Shown here: positions 45,033 to 53,426 of the stretch, piece by piece
Layout: each line of letters starts with the position of its first letter
How positions within the stretch are numbered: the first letter of the stretch is position 1
Source of the DNA: Prolixibacteraceae bacterium
GTDB lineage: Bacteria > Bacteroidota > Bacteroidia > Bacteroidales > Prolixibacteraceae
Reading direction: 5' to 3'
Assembly (NCBI GenBank): GCA_030602265.1
Contig: JAUWAB010000021.1
Location: 1 to 60,726, forward strand
DNA: 60,726 nt
Program-made: the position numbers and the translations under genes
The notes under the pieces: model-generated
What the model was told of the DNA's origin: nothing
The model's database searches: none
The model's input: only the letters and a program-made list of their open reading frames with translations

Positions 45033-46610
45033 TTAAATAAACCTGTTCGCCACTTCTGTGGCAGCACTTCTCAGGTTCTGCTCCGCCTGGCTGTTAAGTT
45101 CTCCCCTCCGAAGGTCCTCCAGTGTAGATTTATACTGAACCTCCATCAGTTCAATAAATTCAGTCTCAAACTGCTTCAATTTATCGACCGGCACTTTCCT
45201 GAGCAACTCCTTTGTACCGCAATATATTATGGAGATCATATGCTCCAGCCTTACCGGTTTGTACTGGCCTTGTTTCAGTATTTCCACATTCTTTCGGCCT
45301 TTATCCAAAACCCTGAGGGTGGCAGCATCGAGGTCTGACCCGAACTTGGAAAAAGCCTCCAGCTCCCTGAACTGGGCCTGGTCAAGTTTCAGGGTTCCGG
45401 CAATTTTTTTCATAGCCTTAACCTGAGCCGAACCACCAACCCTCGAGACGGAAATCCCCACATTGATTGCAGGGCGTACCCCTGCATTAAACAGGTTCGA
45501 CTCAAGGAAGATCTGCCCGTCGGTAATCGATATTACATTGGTCGGGATATATGCCGACACGTCTCCTGCCTGGGTTTCGATTATCGGCAGAGCGGTCAGT
45601 GATCCTCCGCCCCTTACTTTTCCGATAAGACAGGCAGGCAGGTCATTCATTTTGGCAGCTATTTCGTCGGATTCGATGATTTTTGCTGCTCTCTCGAGGA
45701 GCCGGGAATGGAGATAGAATACATCCCCCGGATACGCTTCGCGACCCGGAGGCCTTCGGAGCAGCAGGGAAACCTCGCGGTACGACACCGCCTGTTTGGA
45801 AAGGTCATCGTAGATGATCAGGGCATCCCGGCCGGTATCACGGAAATACTCACCAATGGCAGCCCCCGCATAAGGTGCATAAAATTGCTGTGCCGCCGGA
45901 TCGGCTGCCGTAGCCAGTACGATAACCGTATAATCCATCGCACCATATTTCTCCAGGGTGGCTGCAATTCCGGCAACTGTTGAGCCTTTCTGACCAATAG
46001 CTACATAGATGCAATAAACCGGCTTTCCCCTCTCAAAGTTTTCTCGCTGGTTGATGATGGTATCAATGGCGATGGCCGTTTTTCCGGTCTGGCGGTCACC
46101 AATAATCAGTTCCCGCTGTCCCCTGCCGATCGGGATCATCGCGTCGATCGCCTTCAGACCTGTCTGAAGAGGCTGCTTTACGGGTTGCCTGAAAATCACC
46201 CCGGGAGCCTTTCTTTCAAGCGGCATTTCAAACAACTCGCCTGTAACCGGGCCCTTATTGTCTATTGGCTCACCCAGGGTATTGACTACTCTTCCCAGCA
46301 GCTTTTCACCAACCATTATGGAAGCCGTGCGGTTGAGCCGTTTCACCGTATCCCCCTCCTTCACGGCATCAGACGGACCAAGCAACACTGCCCCGACATT
46401 GTCCTCCTCCAGGTTCAGTACAATACCCTTGATCCCGCTTTCAAACTCAATCATTTCATTTGACTCCACATTGGCTAACCCGTGTATGCGGGCTATGCCA
46501 TCTCCCACCTGCAGTACAGTACCTACCTCATCCAGGTCAGATTTGCTCCTGAAATGTTCAAGCTGTTCCAGCAATATCTTTGAAACCTCAGCTGGTTTTA
46601 TTTCTGCCAT
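45033..46610 (-). CDS. atpA: ATP synthase F1 subunit alpha
   Basis: 525 residues. Non-catalytic nucleotide-binding subunit: Walker [10 protein letters not shown] near residue 170, [11 protein letters not shown] and the family signature [16 protein letters not shown] are intact. It follows atpH by 15 bases and precedes atpG by 39. Confidence 0.97.
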   Translation of the reverse strand: MAEIKPAEVSKILLEQLEHFRSKSDLDEVGTVLQVGDGIARIHGLANVESNEMIEFESGIKGIVLNLEEDNVGAVLLGPSDAVKEGDTVKRLNRTASIMVGEKLLGRVVNTLGEPIDNKGPVTGELFEMPLERKAPGVIFRQPVKQPLQTGLKAIDAMIPIGRGQRELIIGDRQTGKTAIAIDTIINQRENFERGKPVYCIYVAIGQKGSTVAGIAATLEKYGAMDYTVIVLATAADPAAQQFYAPYAGAAIGEYFRDTGRDALIIYDDLSKQAVSYREVSLLLRRPPGREAYPGDVFYLHSRLLERAAKIIESDEIAAKMNDLPACLIGKVRGGGSLTALPIIETQAGDVSAYIPTNVISITDGQIFLESNLFNAGVRPAINVGISVSRVGGSAQVKAMKKIAGTLKLDQAQFRELEAFSKFGSDLDAATLRVLDKGRKNVEILKQGQYKPVRLEHMISIIYCGTKELLRKVPVDKLKQFETEFIELMEVQYKSTLEDLRRGELNSQAEQNLRSAATEVANRFI

Positions 46611-46625
46611 AGCACTTTATATATA

Positions 46626-47186
46626 TTATATCTTTAATTCAGACAATTCTTTCTTCAGAAATGACTCCCTGATTTTTTTCAATTGGTTGGAAATGCTGCC
46701 GTCATATTGAAGGTCACCGATCCTCAGGATAAGGCCACCCAATATTTCCGGTTTAATTTTCTCGTTCAGTTCAATGGTTTTTCCGGTTCTTAATTCCAGA
46801 TAACGCCTGATGTCCTCCTTTACATCAGGCTTCAACCCTCCAGCCGTGGTAACGGTCACCGGGGATATTCCCTGTTTTTCCCTGACAATAACCGTGAAAT
46901 CCAGACATATCATGAACAATCGTGATTCCCTGCGGTTCTCAGCCAGCAGGTAAAGAAGCCTCATCGTTAGCGGGTGAAAATCTGCCTCAAACAATTGTTT
47001 AAGTATTTCCTGTTTACGCGATTTTCTGATCACCGTACTTTGAAGGAACTCCTTAAATTCAGCAGATTCCGCTATAAGCCGGGAAAGCTGACCGATGTCG
47101 GAAGCTACCGGGTTCATCCCGCTGCACCGTTCAGCTGCCAGGAACAAAGCCCTGGCATAACGAACCGATATTTTGCTTTCGTTCAT
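46626..47186 (-). CDS. atpH: ATP synthase F1 subunit delta
   Basis: 186 residues, OSCP/delta family: helical N-terminal domain (YARALFLAAE) and C-terminal LGGLILRIGDLQYDGSISNQLKKI motif. It links F1 to the peripheral stalk. It starts 4 bases after atpF. Confidence 0.94.
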   Translation of the reverse strand: MNESKISVRYARALFLAAERCSGMNPVASDIGQLSRLIAESAEFKEFLQSTVIRKSRKQEILKQLFEADFHPLTMRLLYLLAENRRESRLFMICLDFTVIVREKQGISPVTVTTAGGLKPDVKEDIRRYLELRTGKTIELNEKIKPEILGGLILRIGDLQYDGSISNQLKKIRESFLKKELSELKI

Positions 47187-47190
47187 AAAA

Positions 47191-47685
47191 TCAGTTCAGT
47201 GTAAGGTCTTTAAGCATAAAATTGATGACCCGCTCCTGTTCCTCGGTAGGTTTAATTTTTTCACGGATGATTTTTTCCGCGATATTCACCGACAGGTCAA
47301 TAACCTGAAGCCTGATTTCATTGATGGCAGCCATCCGTTCCAGCCGGATCAGTTCTCTGGCCTGCTCCAGGTTTTTCTGGGTTTCAGCCATGGCTTTTTC
47401 ATGGGCTTCGGCAATAATCTTTTCCCTGATTTCCCTGGCTTCTTTAAGGATCTGTTCCTTTTCCTTCTGGGCCTCAAGACGTATTGCCTCATGATCGGCC
47501 TTCAGGTTGGCCACCTCCTGCCTGGCGAGTTCTGCGGCCAGCAGGGCATTCCTGATACTTATCTCCCTTTCACTCAGGGCATTGAGGATAGGTTTCCAGG
47601 CGAACTTCTTCAGGATCATAAAAACGATCCCGAAAACAATTATCATCCAGAAGATGGTACCCGGATTTGGTGTGACTAATCCCAT
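47191..47685 (-). CDS. atpF: ATP synthase Fo subunit b
   Basis: 164 residues from the ATG at 47685 (MGLVTPNPGTIFWMIIVFG); the frame extends 18 codons upstream, but the homologous start is here. One N-terminal membrane helix is followed by a long charged coiled coil, the peripheral stalk. Between atpE and atpH. Confidence 0.94.
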   Translation of the reverse strand: MGLVTPNPGTIFWMIIVFGIVFMILKKFAWKPILNALSEREISIRNALLAAELARQEVANLKADHEAIRLEAQKEKEQILKEAREIREKIIAEAHEKAMAETQKNLEQARELIRLERMAAINEIRLQVIDLSVNIAEKIIREKIKPTEEQERVINFMLKDLTLN

Positions 47686-47750
47686 AACTTCAGTGTTAGG
47701 GGAATGCGCTCCCGGCAATCCCTGGATACGCACTCCCAATTACAAAATTC

Positions 47751-48002
47751 TTACCCTAAGAAGATCACCAGGGCGCAGGTAATCACTGCAAAAAAGGCGA
47801 CCCCTTCAATCAGTGCAGCCGAGATGATCATGGTAGAACGGATGTCCCCGCTGGCTTCGGGCTGACGGGCAATGGCTTCCATTGCACTCGCACCGATTTT
47901 CCCGATACCGAGGGCAGCGCCAATCGCCGCAAGACTTGCACCGATTGCAGCACCGAACAAACCCAATGCTTCACTGGCTAATAATACAAACAATGCTGTC
48001 AT
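47751..48002 (-). CDS. atpE: ATP synthase Fo subunit c
   Basis: 83 residues, two membrane helices with a loop carrying ARQPEA. The ion-binding carboxylate appears to be the Glu of ALIEGVAFFAVI in the second helix. The adjacent residues do not allow a safe call between proton and sodium coupling. Confidence 0.95.
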   Translation of the reverse strand: MTALFVLLASEALGLFGAAIGASLAAIGAALGIGKIGASAMEAIARQPEASGDIRSTMIISAALIEGVAFFAVITCALVIFLG

Positions 48003-48029
48003 AATATAACATTTTAAAAATGAGTATTC

Positions 48030-49124
48030 CTAATGATGTTCTGCTGTGGCCATTCCAAAATAGAGAGCCGACAGCAGGGTAAAAACATAGGCCTGGATAA
48101 ACGATACCAGAACGTCCAGCAAGGTAATAAATACCGAGAATATGACAGAAACGGGACTAATTCCCCAGCCTGCCACCGATCCGAATACATTGCTGAAAAT
48201 AAAAATGAGACTGATAAATACGGTCACAATCAGGTGCCCAGCCAGCATATTGGCAAAAAGTCGCACCATCAGCACAAAGGGCTTGGTAAACATACCAGCA
48301 AATTCCACAAATGGCATCAGGGGGATGGGGGCTTTCATCCACCAGGGCACATCCGGGTTAAAAATCTCTTTCCAGTAATGCCTGTTACCGTTAAGGTTGG
48401 TCATGAAAAAAGTGAACAGGGCGAGTACCAGGGTAACCGAAATATTCCCGGTCACATTGGCCCCAAAGGGGAATATGGGGATCAGTCCAAGCAGGTTGTT
48501 AATCAGGATAAAAAAGAAAAGCGTAAGCAGGAAAGGCATGAAGCGCCCGGCTTTTTTGTCACCAATTGCCGGAATAGCTACCTCATCGCGGATAAAAACC
48601 ACGACCGGCTCAACAACATTATACATTCCTTTGGGCGCTGCCACAGCATTCCTTTTGGCCGACCGGGCTACAGTAAGCATAAGCAGGACAACCACAATCG
48701 CTCCGGCAATCATACCCGCCACGGTTTTGGTCACAGAAAAGTCCCAGGGCCTGCCTGTAATATTGCCCTGATCATCAAGCTCAACAATTTTCCCCTCCCA
48801 GGCACCCTCCCTGGCAATCATAAAACCATTATAGGGATCAGTCCCGTGATGAAACCGGGAAGACATAAATATATTCAGTCCCCTGGTCTTACTGTAAACA
48901 ATCACCGGAAGAGGGACAGTAATGTGGGTATGACCGAAGGAGGTGATATGCCACTCATAGGCATCAGACACGTGCTCAATTACAAATTTACCGGCATTAA
49001 AGGATGTTTCCCCTGTTGCGTGGCTACTCTCCTCGCCCCGCAAGGTGAGCGTTCCGCCTGCAAGCAACAGTAAAGTTGCCAGTGATACCAACAGGGTGAA
49101 ATATATCTTCTTCCCGGTTTTCAT
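48030..49124 (-). CDS. atpB: ATP synthase Fo subunit a, N-terminally extended
   Basis: 364 residues against about 270 in E. coli. A signal-peptide-like start (residues 8-28) and roughly 100 extra residues precede the membrane domain; this extension is usual in Bacteroidota. The proton-channel arginine is in MVRLFANMLAGHLI and the last helices hold FIQAYVFTLLSALY. First gene of the atpB-E-F-H-A-G run. Confidence 0.95.
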   Translation of the reverse strand: MKTGKKIYFTLLVSLATLLLLAGGTLTLRGEESSHATGETSFNAGKFVIEHVSDAYEWHITSFGHTHITVPLPVIVYSKTRGLNIFMSSRFHHGTDPYNGFMIAREGAWEGKIVELDDQGNITGRPWDFSVTKTVAGMIAGAIVVVLLMLTVARSAKRNAVAAPKGMYNVVEPVVVFIRDEVAIPAIGDKKAGRFMPFLLTLFFFILINNLLGLIPIFPFGANVTGNISVTLVLALFTFFMTNLNGNRHYWKEIFNPDVPWWMKAPIPLMPFVEFAGMFTKPFVLMVRLFANMLAGHLIVTVFISLIFIFSNVFGSVAGWGISPVSVIFSVFITLLDVLVSFIQAYVFTLLSALYFGMATAEHH

Positions 49125-49152
49125 AAGAAGTCAGGTATTAAATACTGGTTAC

Positions 49153-49160
49153 CAAATATA
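49153..49160 (-). promoter_or_regulatory. -7 element of the ATP synthase operon
   Basis: TATATTTG on the minus strand fits TAnnTTTG, 29 bases before the atpB ATG. No good -33 element. Confidence 0.48.
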
Positions 49161-49239
49161 AACCATTTTTGACCGATACCTGCTGATTTAAAATTTTTCG
49201 TCACCTCCATTTCTCCCGACTGTTTTTTTCAAGAAATAA

Positions 49240-49629
49240 TCAATCCGGTTTATCTTTGCTCAACCGCTTTGAAATACCAGCTAATTCCTTAGTCTCCAAT
49301 ATATTATACACCAGATACAAAATGGCCACTACCACAATAAACGCAGCAATGTTTTTCCTGCTGAAAATGAGATAGATAATGACTATTGCCGTATAAAAGA
49401 AAAGCCTGGCTACCGTAACAATCATATTAGATCTGGCAAATTGCACAAAACCTTTGCTGATAGCCTTTATCTGCCATGCATGGACAAAGAGGGTAAACGT
49501 AAAGGCTAATAAAAGAACCAGAAGAAATGCCGGCTCATAATAGCCGGGTATGATCAGTTTAAACATCATCCCACCTGCAGCGGTAATGATCAGGGTAGCA
49601 ATGGAGACCTTCAGCAGGAAACTCTTCAT
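49240..49629 (-). CDS. Small four-helix membrane protein next to ATP synthase
   Basis: 129 residues with four hydrophobic segments (about 5-28, 33-50, 70-88 and 92-110) and a charged C-terminus. No family name is recognised. Its ATG overlaps the bactofilin stop (TGATG, one base), so it is translationally coupled to that gene. In Bacteroidota a small membrane protein like this often precedes atpB; it might do the job of AtpI, an assembly factor for the c-ring, but that is inference. Confidence 0.75.
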   Translation of the reverse strand: MKSFLLKVSIATLIITAAGGMMFKLIIPGYYEPAFLLVLLLAFTFTLFVHAWQIKAISKGFVQFARSNMIVTVARLFFYTAIVIIYLIFSRKNIAAFIVVVAILYLVYNILETKELAGISKRLSKDKPD

Positions 49630-50027
49630 CAGGGCTGTTTTGGGGTTTCAGTAACCGTTTTCTCTGTTACCTGTCCCATCCGGCAGGTGCCTGAAAAGAG
49701 TGAACCAGGCTCAACGGAGAGCTTTGAGGCGGTAATCTCACCCGAAACCATTGCGGTAGATTTCATGGTCAGTAATTCAGCTGCAGAGATTTTACCCTTT
49801 ACTTTCCCGGCAACCTCAACGTTAACGCACTCAACTTCCCCTTCAATAGCCCCTGATTCTCCAACAACCAGACGGCCTTTCGATTTTATATTGCCCTTGA
49901 GATAGCCGTCGATCCGGATATCACCTTCGGAAACAATATCTCCCGCTATCCGGGTTCCCTTGCTGATCAGGTTAATATGCTTTGCATCTGGTTCAGGGTT
50001 GTTCTTTTGATTTGATTTCATCATCAC
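49629..50027 (-). CDS. Bactofilin family cytoskeletal protein
   Basis: 132 residues. The core (about 20-115) is the bactofilin right-handed beta-helix, seen as short repeats such as GDIVSEGDIRIDGYLKGNI, KSKGRLVVGESGAIEGEV and GKVKGKISAAELLTM. Bactofilins polymerise without nucleotide and scaffold cell-shape or envelope proteins. Three ATG codons begin the frame, so the exact start is uncertain. It precedes the small membrane protein and the ATP synthase genes. Confidence 0.9.
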   Translation of the reverse strand: MMMKSNQKNNPEPDAKHINLISKGTRIAGDIVSEGDIRIDGYLKGNIKSKGRLVVGESGAIEGEVECVNVEVAGKVKGKISAAELLTMKSTAMVSGEITASKLSVEPGSLFSGTCRMGQVTEKTVTETPKQP

Positions 50028-50178
50028 AAGTATACTTTTTGAATGTTTCTCATTTTTATCCGGATTTCCGCATTTCAGGAATTCCGAAAAAGCCTTTGAA
50101 AATACAAAAAATAACTAAAATCCTGCTAACAGGAAAAAAATGTCAGAAATAAACCGGTGTTTTATCCGGGGATACTAT

Positions 50179-51189
50179 TCAGCCGGCAACTGAATTTCCG
50201 TCGTATGCCCACTTCAGGTAAACACTGCCCCAGGTAAATCCGGCTCCAAAAGCGGCAAGAATGATATTATCCCCCTTCTTCAATACATTTTCATAGTCGT
50301 AAAGGCATAACGGGATGGTAGCAGCGGTGGTATTGCCATATTTACGGATATTGATCATCACCTGTTTCGGGTCAATTCCCATTCTGCGCGCCGTGGCATC
50401 GATAATGCGCATATTAGCCTGATGCGGAACGAGCCAGGCAAGATTCTCCGCCGTAATTCCGTGTCTTTCCATCATTTCGACGGCTACGTCGGCCATCTTG
50501 GAAACGGCAAATTTGAAAACGGTCTGGCCTTCCTGGTAAATAAAGTGCTCGTCATTATCCACTGTTTCGTGTGAGGCCGGTCTGAGCGACCCGCCTGCCT
50601 TCATATGGAGATGGAGCCTTCCAAGCCCGTCAACATGGTGGATGTGGTCGATTATTCCATCTTCGTCGGGAGAAGGTTCCAGCAAAACGGCCGAAGCCCC
50701 GTCACCGAAAAGCGGACTGGTCGTCCGGTCCTTGTAATTGGTAATGGCCGACATCATATCGGCACCTACCACGACGACTTTTTTGTAACGACCCGACTCA
50801 ACAAACTGTGAAGCCGTAATCAGTGCGAATATAAATCCCGAGCAGGCGGCATTTATATCAAAACTCCAGGCGTTATGAATGCCCACCTTGTGTGCAATGA
50901 TATTGGCCGTAGCCGGAAACGGCATGTCCGGGGTAATGGTAGCACATATGAGGAAATCAACATCATCGGGATTTGTACCGGTCTTTTTCAGAAGCTTTTT
51001 AACCGCCTCGGCACCCATATCACTGGTTGCCTTGTCTTTACCCGTCATAATCCTTCGCTCTTTTATGCCGATCCGCTGCATAATCCATTCATCCGAGGTA
51101 TCGACCATCCTGCTTAATTCTTCATTGGTCAGCCGGTACTCCGGCAGGAATGCCTCTATTCCGGTGATGGCTGCTCTGATTTTATCCAT
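50179..51189 (-). CDS. fabH: 3-oxoacyl-ACP synthase III
   Basis: 336 residues from the ATG at 51189 ([19 protein letters not shown]). FabH condenses acetyl-CoA with malonyl-ACP to start fatty acid synthesis. The triad is visible: Cys in [13 protein letters not shown], His in [11 protein letters not shown] and Asn in [10 protein letters not shown]. The frame reaches 51285, but the promoter lies at 51213-51244, so the shorter start is right. It is separated from rpmF by a terminator, and no plsX gene lies between them. Confidence 0.95.
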   Translation of the reverse strand: MDKIRAAITGIEAFLPEYRLTNEELSRMVDTSDEWIMQRIGIKERRIMTGKDKATSDMGAEAVKKLLKKTGTNPDDVDFLICATITPDMPFPATANIIAHKVGIHNAWSFDINAACSGFIFALITASQFVESGRYKKVVVVGADMMSAITNYKDRTTSPLFGDGASAVLLEPSPDEDGIIDHIHHVDGLGRLHLHMKAGGSLRPASHETVDNDEHFIYQEGQTVFKFAVSKMADVAVEMMERHGITAENLAWLVPHQANMRIIDATARRMGIDPKQVMINIRKYGNTTAATIPLCLYDYENVLKKGDNIILAAFGAGFTWGSVYLKWAYDGNSVAG

Positions 51190-51212
51190 GTTATCGTTCT
51201 TTTTTGAGGGGC

Positions 51213-51244
51213 GAAAATTAGCAGTAATATTTAACCGTACCAAA
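51213..51244 (-). promoter_or_regulatory. fabH promoter
   Basis: Minus strand TTTG (51241-51244), 20-base spacer, TAATTTTC (51213-51220); one mismatch from TAnnTTTG. The ATG at 51189 follows 24 bases below. Confidence 0.68.
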
Positions 51245-51320
51245 TAAAAGGGCACAAAAAATGGTTTTGACTTCCTGTTAAACAATCAATTACATTGTTC
51301 GAAAATTAAAACCTGCAGGC

Positions 51321-51349
51321 AAAAAAAAGATCAGAAAAAGTTCTGATCT
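51321..51349 (-). terminator. Rho-independent terminator after rpmF
   Basis: Minus strand stem AGATCAGAA/TTCTGATCT (51341-51349 with 51328-51336), loop of four, followed by a run of seven T. It lies 15 bases beyond the rpmF stop. Confidence 0.92.
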
Positions 51350-51363
51350 GGTCGTTTTACTGC

Positions 51364-51549
51364 TTAAACAGCAATCTCTTTTTCAATTACCTGTTTCCCT
51401 CTGTAGTAACCACATTCCGGACAAATGGTATGGAATTTTGTTGTGGCCCCGCAATTTGAACAGGAAGCAAGTGTGGGTGCAACTGCCTTATAATGGGTTC
51501 TGCGTTTGTCCCTTCTTGTTTTCGAATGTTTATGCTTCGGATGTGCCAT
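51364..51549 (-). CDS. rpmF: 50S ribosomal protein L32
   Basis: 61 residues. MAHPKHKHSKTRRDKRRTHY is the standard L32 basic start, followed by a zinc ribbon with CSNC and CPEC. It follows yceD by 12 bases, the usual yceD-rpmF pair, and is ended by the terminator at 51321-51349. Confidence 0.97.
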   Translation of the reverse strand: MAHPKHKHSKTRRDKRRTHYKAVAPTLASCSNCGATTKFHTICPECGYYRGKQVIEKEIAV

Positions 51550-51561
51550 TACTATTTGTTT

Positions 51562-52089
51562 TTAATTATTATTCAACAATTTTTTCAACTCACTCCAGCG
51601 TTCATCGGTATTTTCCGAATCGTGCCTCGAATACTCCTCCAGTTTCTTTATCATTTCAGGATCACAGCCTTCTTTCCCGTCTTTTCTGACAGGATGAACA
51701 TGGCGCAACGGAATGCTGACCGTGATATACTCATAAATCAGCTGAGCCACATTTAACTGATGATCTTCTGGGTGTAACCAGATAACATCTTCTCCTTCCT
51801 CTGATTCGGTATCACCGAATTTTACGTACAGGCTTGCCTTGCCTTTAATTTTTTGGCTGAAAGGCTCCAGACACCTGTCACAGGTAAGAATTACCGTGCC
51901 ACCCAGACTAAGATGCAATTCCAGGAAAGCACTGTGTTTATCCAACACGATCTTTACCATTACATCTCCGTCATCCAGAAGACTGTTTTCAAAAAGTTCA
52001 AAGAACGGTCTGCCTATCTGATAGTCAAACTCATGCTGGCCTTCACCAAGGCCTTTAAATTCTATATTGTATGTCGACAATCTTCCCAC
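51562..52089 (-). CDS. YceD/DUF177 family protein
   Basis: About 175 residues with a GTG start at 52089; the frame has no early ATG, and candidate starts are TTG (52107), GTG (52089) and TTG (52080). The first TTG overlaps the -7 element TAATTTTG, so one of the later two is more likely. Family core: VILTCDRCLEPFSQKIKGKA and the acidic EEGEDVIWL. YceD proteins are linked to 23S rRNA and L32 assembly and are nearly always next to rpmF, as here. Confidence 0.85.
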   Translation of the reverse strand: MGRLSTYNIEFKGLGEGQHEFDYQIGRPFFELFENSLLDDGDVMVKIVLDKHSAFLELHLSLGGTVILTCDRCLEPFSQKIKGKASLYVKFGDTESEEGEDVIWLHPEDHQLNVAQLIYEYITVSIPLRHVHPVRKDGKEGCDPEMIKKLEEYSRHDSENTDERWSELKKLLNNN

Positions 52090-52104
52090 GGCAAAAAAGT
52101 GCTG

Positions 52105-52112
52105 CAAAATTA
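52105..52112 (-). promoter_or_regulatory. -7 element of yceD-rpmF
   Basis: TAATTTTG on the minus strand matches TAnnTTTG and overlaps the most upstream possible start codon of yceD. No -33 TTTG was found at the proper spacing. Confidence 0.42.
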
Positions 52113-52159
52113 TTAATTTTTACGTTACCTCCGAATTTTTTCAGGAAAATATTTGGATT

Positions 52160-53329
52160 CTATCCACTTATATAATTTTTGTGTAATACAATCCGGAATG
52201 TTGTCCCCTTTTTCAGTTCAGAATGTTTAATGAAGATCTTTCCCTTATGGTAGTTTTCCACGATTCTTTTAGCGAGAGAGAGCCCAAGGCCCCAGCCTCG
52301 TTTTTTGGTAGAATACCCGGGCCTGAAGATCGCCTTAAACTGGGACTTTGGCAATCCCTTACCGGTATCGGAAACATCCATGACCAGATCGTGCTCCTTA
52401 TTATTCATGGAAATGGTAATGACGCCTTCGCTGTTCATGGCATCGATGGCATTCTTGCATAAATTTTCGATTACCCATGAAAAAAGGGCTTCATTGAGCG
52501 GAATATTCCAATCGCCATTTTCATCGGCCGTCACAACATATTTTACCTTTCCCGAAGATCTTTTCCTGAGATACTCGACGGTCGAGCGTACCACATGAAG
52601 CAGGTCGGTGTGTAAAAGTTCAGGTTTTGATCCAATTTTGGAAAAACGCTCGGTAATCTTTTCGAGGCGCTGAATATCTTTTTCAAATTCACTTACAATG
52701 GTTTCATCGGCATTCTGGAGCCTGAGTAATTCAATCCATGCCATCAGTGACGAGATGGGAGTTCCCAGTTGGTGGGCAGTTTCTTTCGACATACCGACCC
52801 ACACCTGGTTTTGTTCGGCAGATCTGGATGCACTGAAAGCCAGGTAGGCTACCGCAATAAAAAGAAAAATAACCATCAGCTGGATAACCGGGAAAAGCCT
52901 CAGGTTTCTTAAAAGATAGGATTCCCGGTAATAAAAATATTGCCTCTCGGTATCTGTCAGAATTACTTCAATCGGGGGATTGTGGGCTTTCATCTTTTTC
53001 AGTTCCTTTTGAAGCACCTGCTCCCGCCTGCTATCCTTATACTTGATGTTTGCATCGATCAGGATCTCTTCATTTTCATTTACCAGGATAAGCGGAATGG
53101 TTGTATTATCGTCTATGATCATTTCGATCAGGGAGATATCCGTATCGAGTGAAATATTGTCGCTGGCCAGCCTCTGGGTTGCCTCAGCCCACAGGATCAC
53201 CTTCTTGCGTTCCTCTTCAGAGAGTTTCTCTGTCAGCCAATTGGTGTACATCAGTGAAGCCACACCAATAACTATTGCACCCAGCAACAACAGTAACTTC
53301 CAACGCCGTTTTTTCAGGTAGATATCCAA
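52160..53329 (-). CDS. Sensor histidine kinase
   Basis: 389 residues. Two membrane helices (about 11-29 and 146-166) enclose an extracytoplasmic sensor region of about 115 residues. The phosphoacceptor His186 is in KETAHQLGTPISSL; the ATPase domain has ENLCKNAIDAM (N box), DVSDTGKGLP (G1) and GWGLGLSLAKRI (G2). No response regulator gene is adjacent, so it is an orphan in this window. Signal unknown. Confidence 0.9.
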   Translation of the reverse strand: MDIYLKKRRWKLLLLLGAIVIGVASLMYTNWLTEKLSEEERKKVILWAEATQRLASDNISLDTDISLIEMIIDDNTTIPLILVNENEEILIDANIKYKDSRREQVLQKELKKMKAHNPPIEVILTDTERQYFYYRESYLLRNLRLFPVIQLMVIFLFIAVAYLAFSASRSAEQNQVWVGMSKETAHQLGTPISSLMAWIELLRLQNADETIVSEFEKDIQRLEKITERFSKIGSKPELLHTDLLHVVRSTVEYLRKRSSGKVKYVVTADENGDWNIPLNEALFSWVIENLCKNAIDAMNSEGVITISMNNKEHDLVMDVSDTGKGLPKSQFKAIFRPGYSTKKRGWGLGLSLAKRIVENYHKGKIFIKHSELKKGTTFRIVLHKNYISG

Positions 53330-53426
53330 AGTGAAACAAACTTTAAGCTGTTAATGTATTAACATCAGTACATATCCTGAGTTCATCAGTCTTGAAAATT
53401 AGTTAAACGTGAACAGGTCACGAATA

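Noticed and set aside
48033-49073. Plus-strand frame of 346 codons
   Set aside because: Antisense of atpB, rich in His, Gln and Lys, no recognisable domain.
53400-53422. Palindrome CGTGAACAGGTCACG after dxs as terminator
   Set aside because: Only a five-base stem and no T run; too weak.
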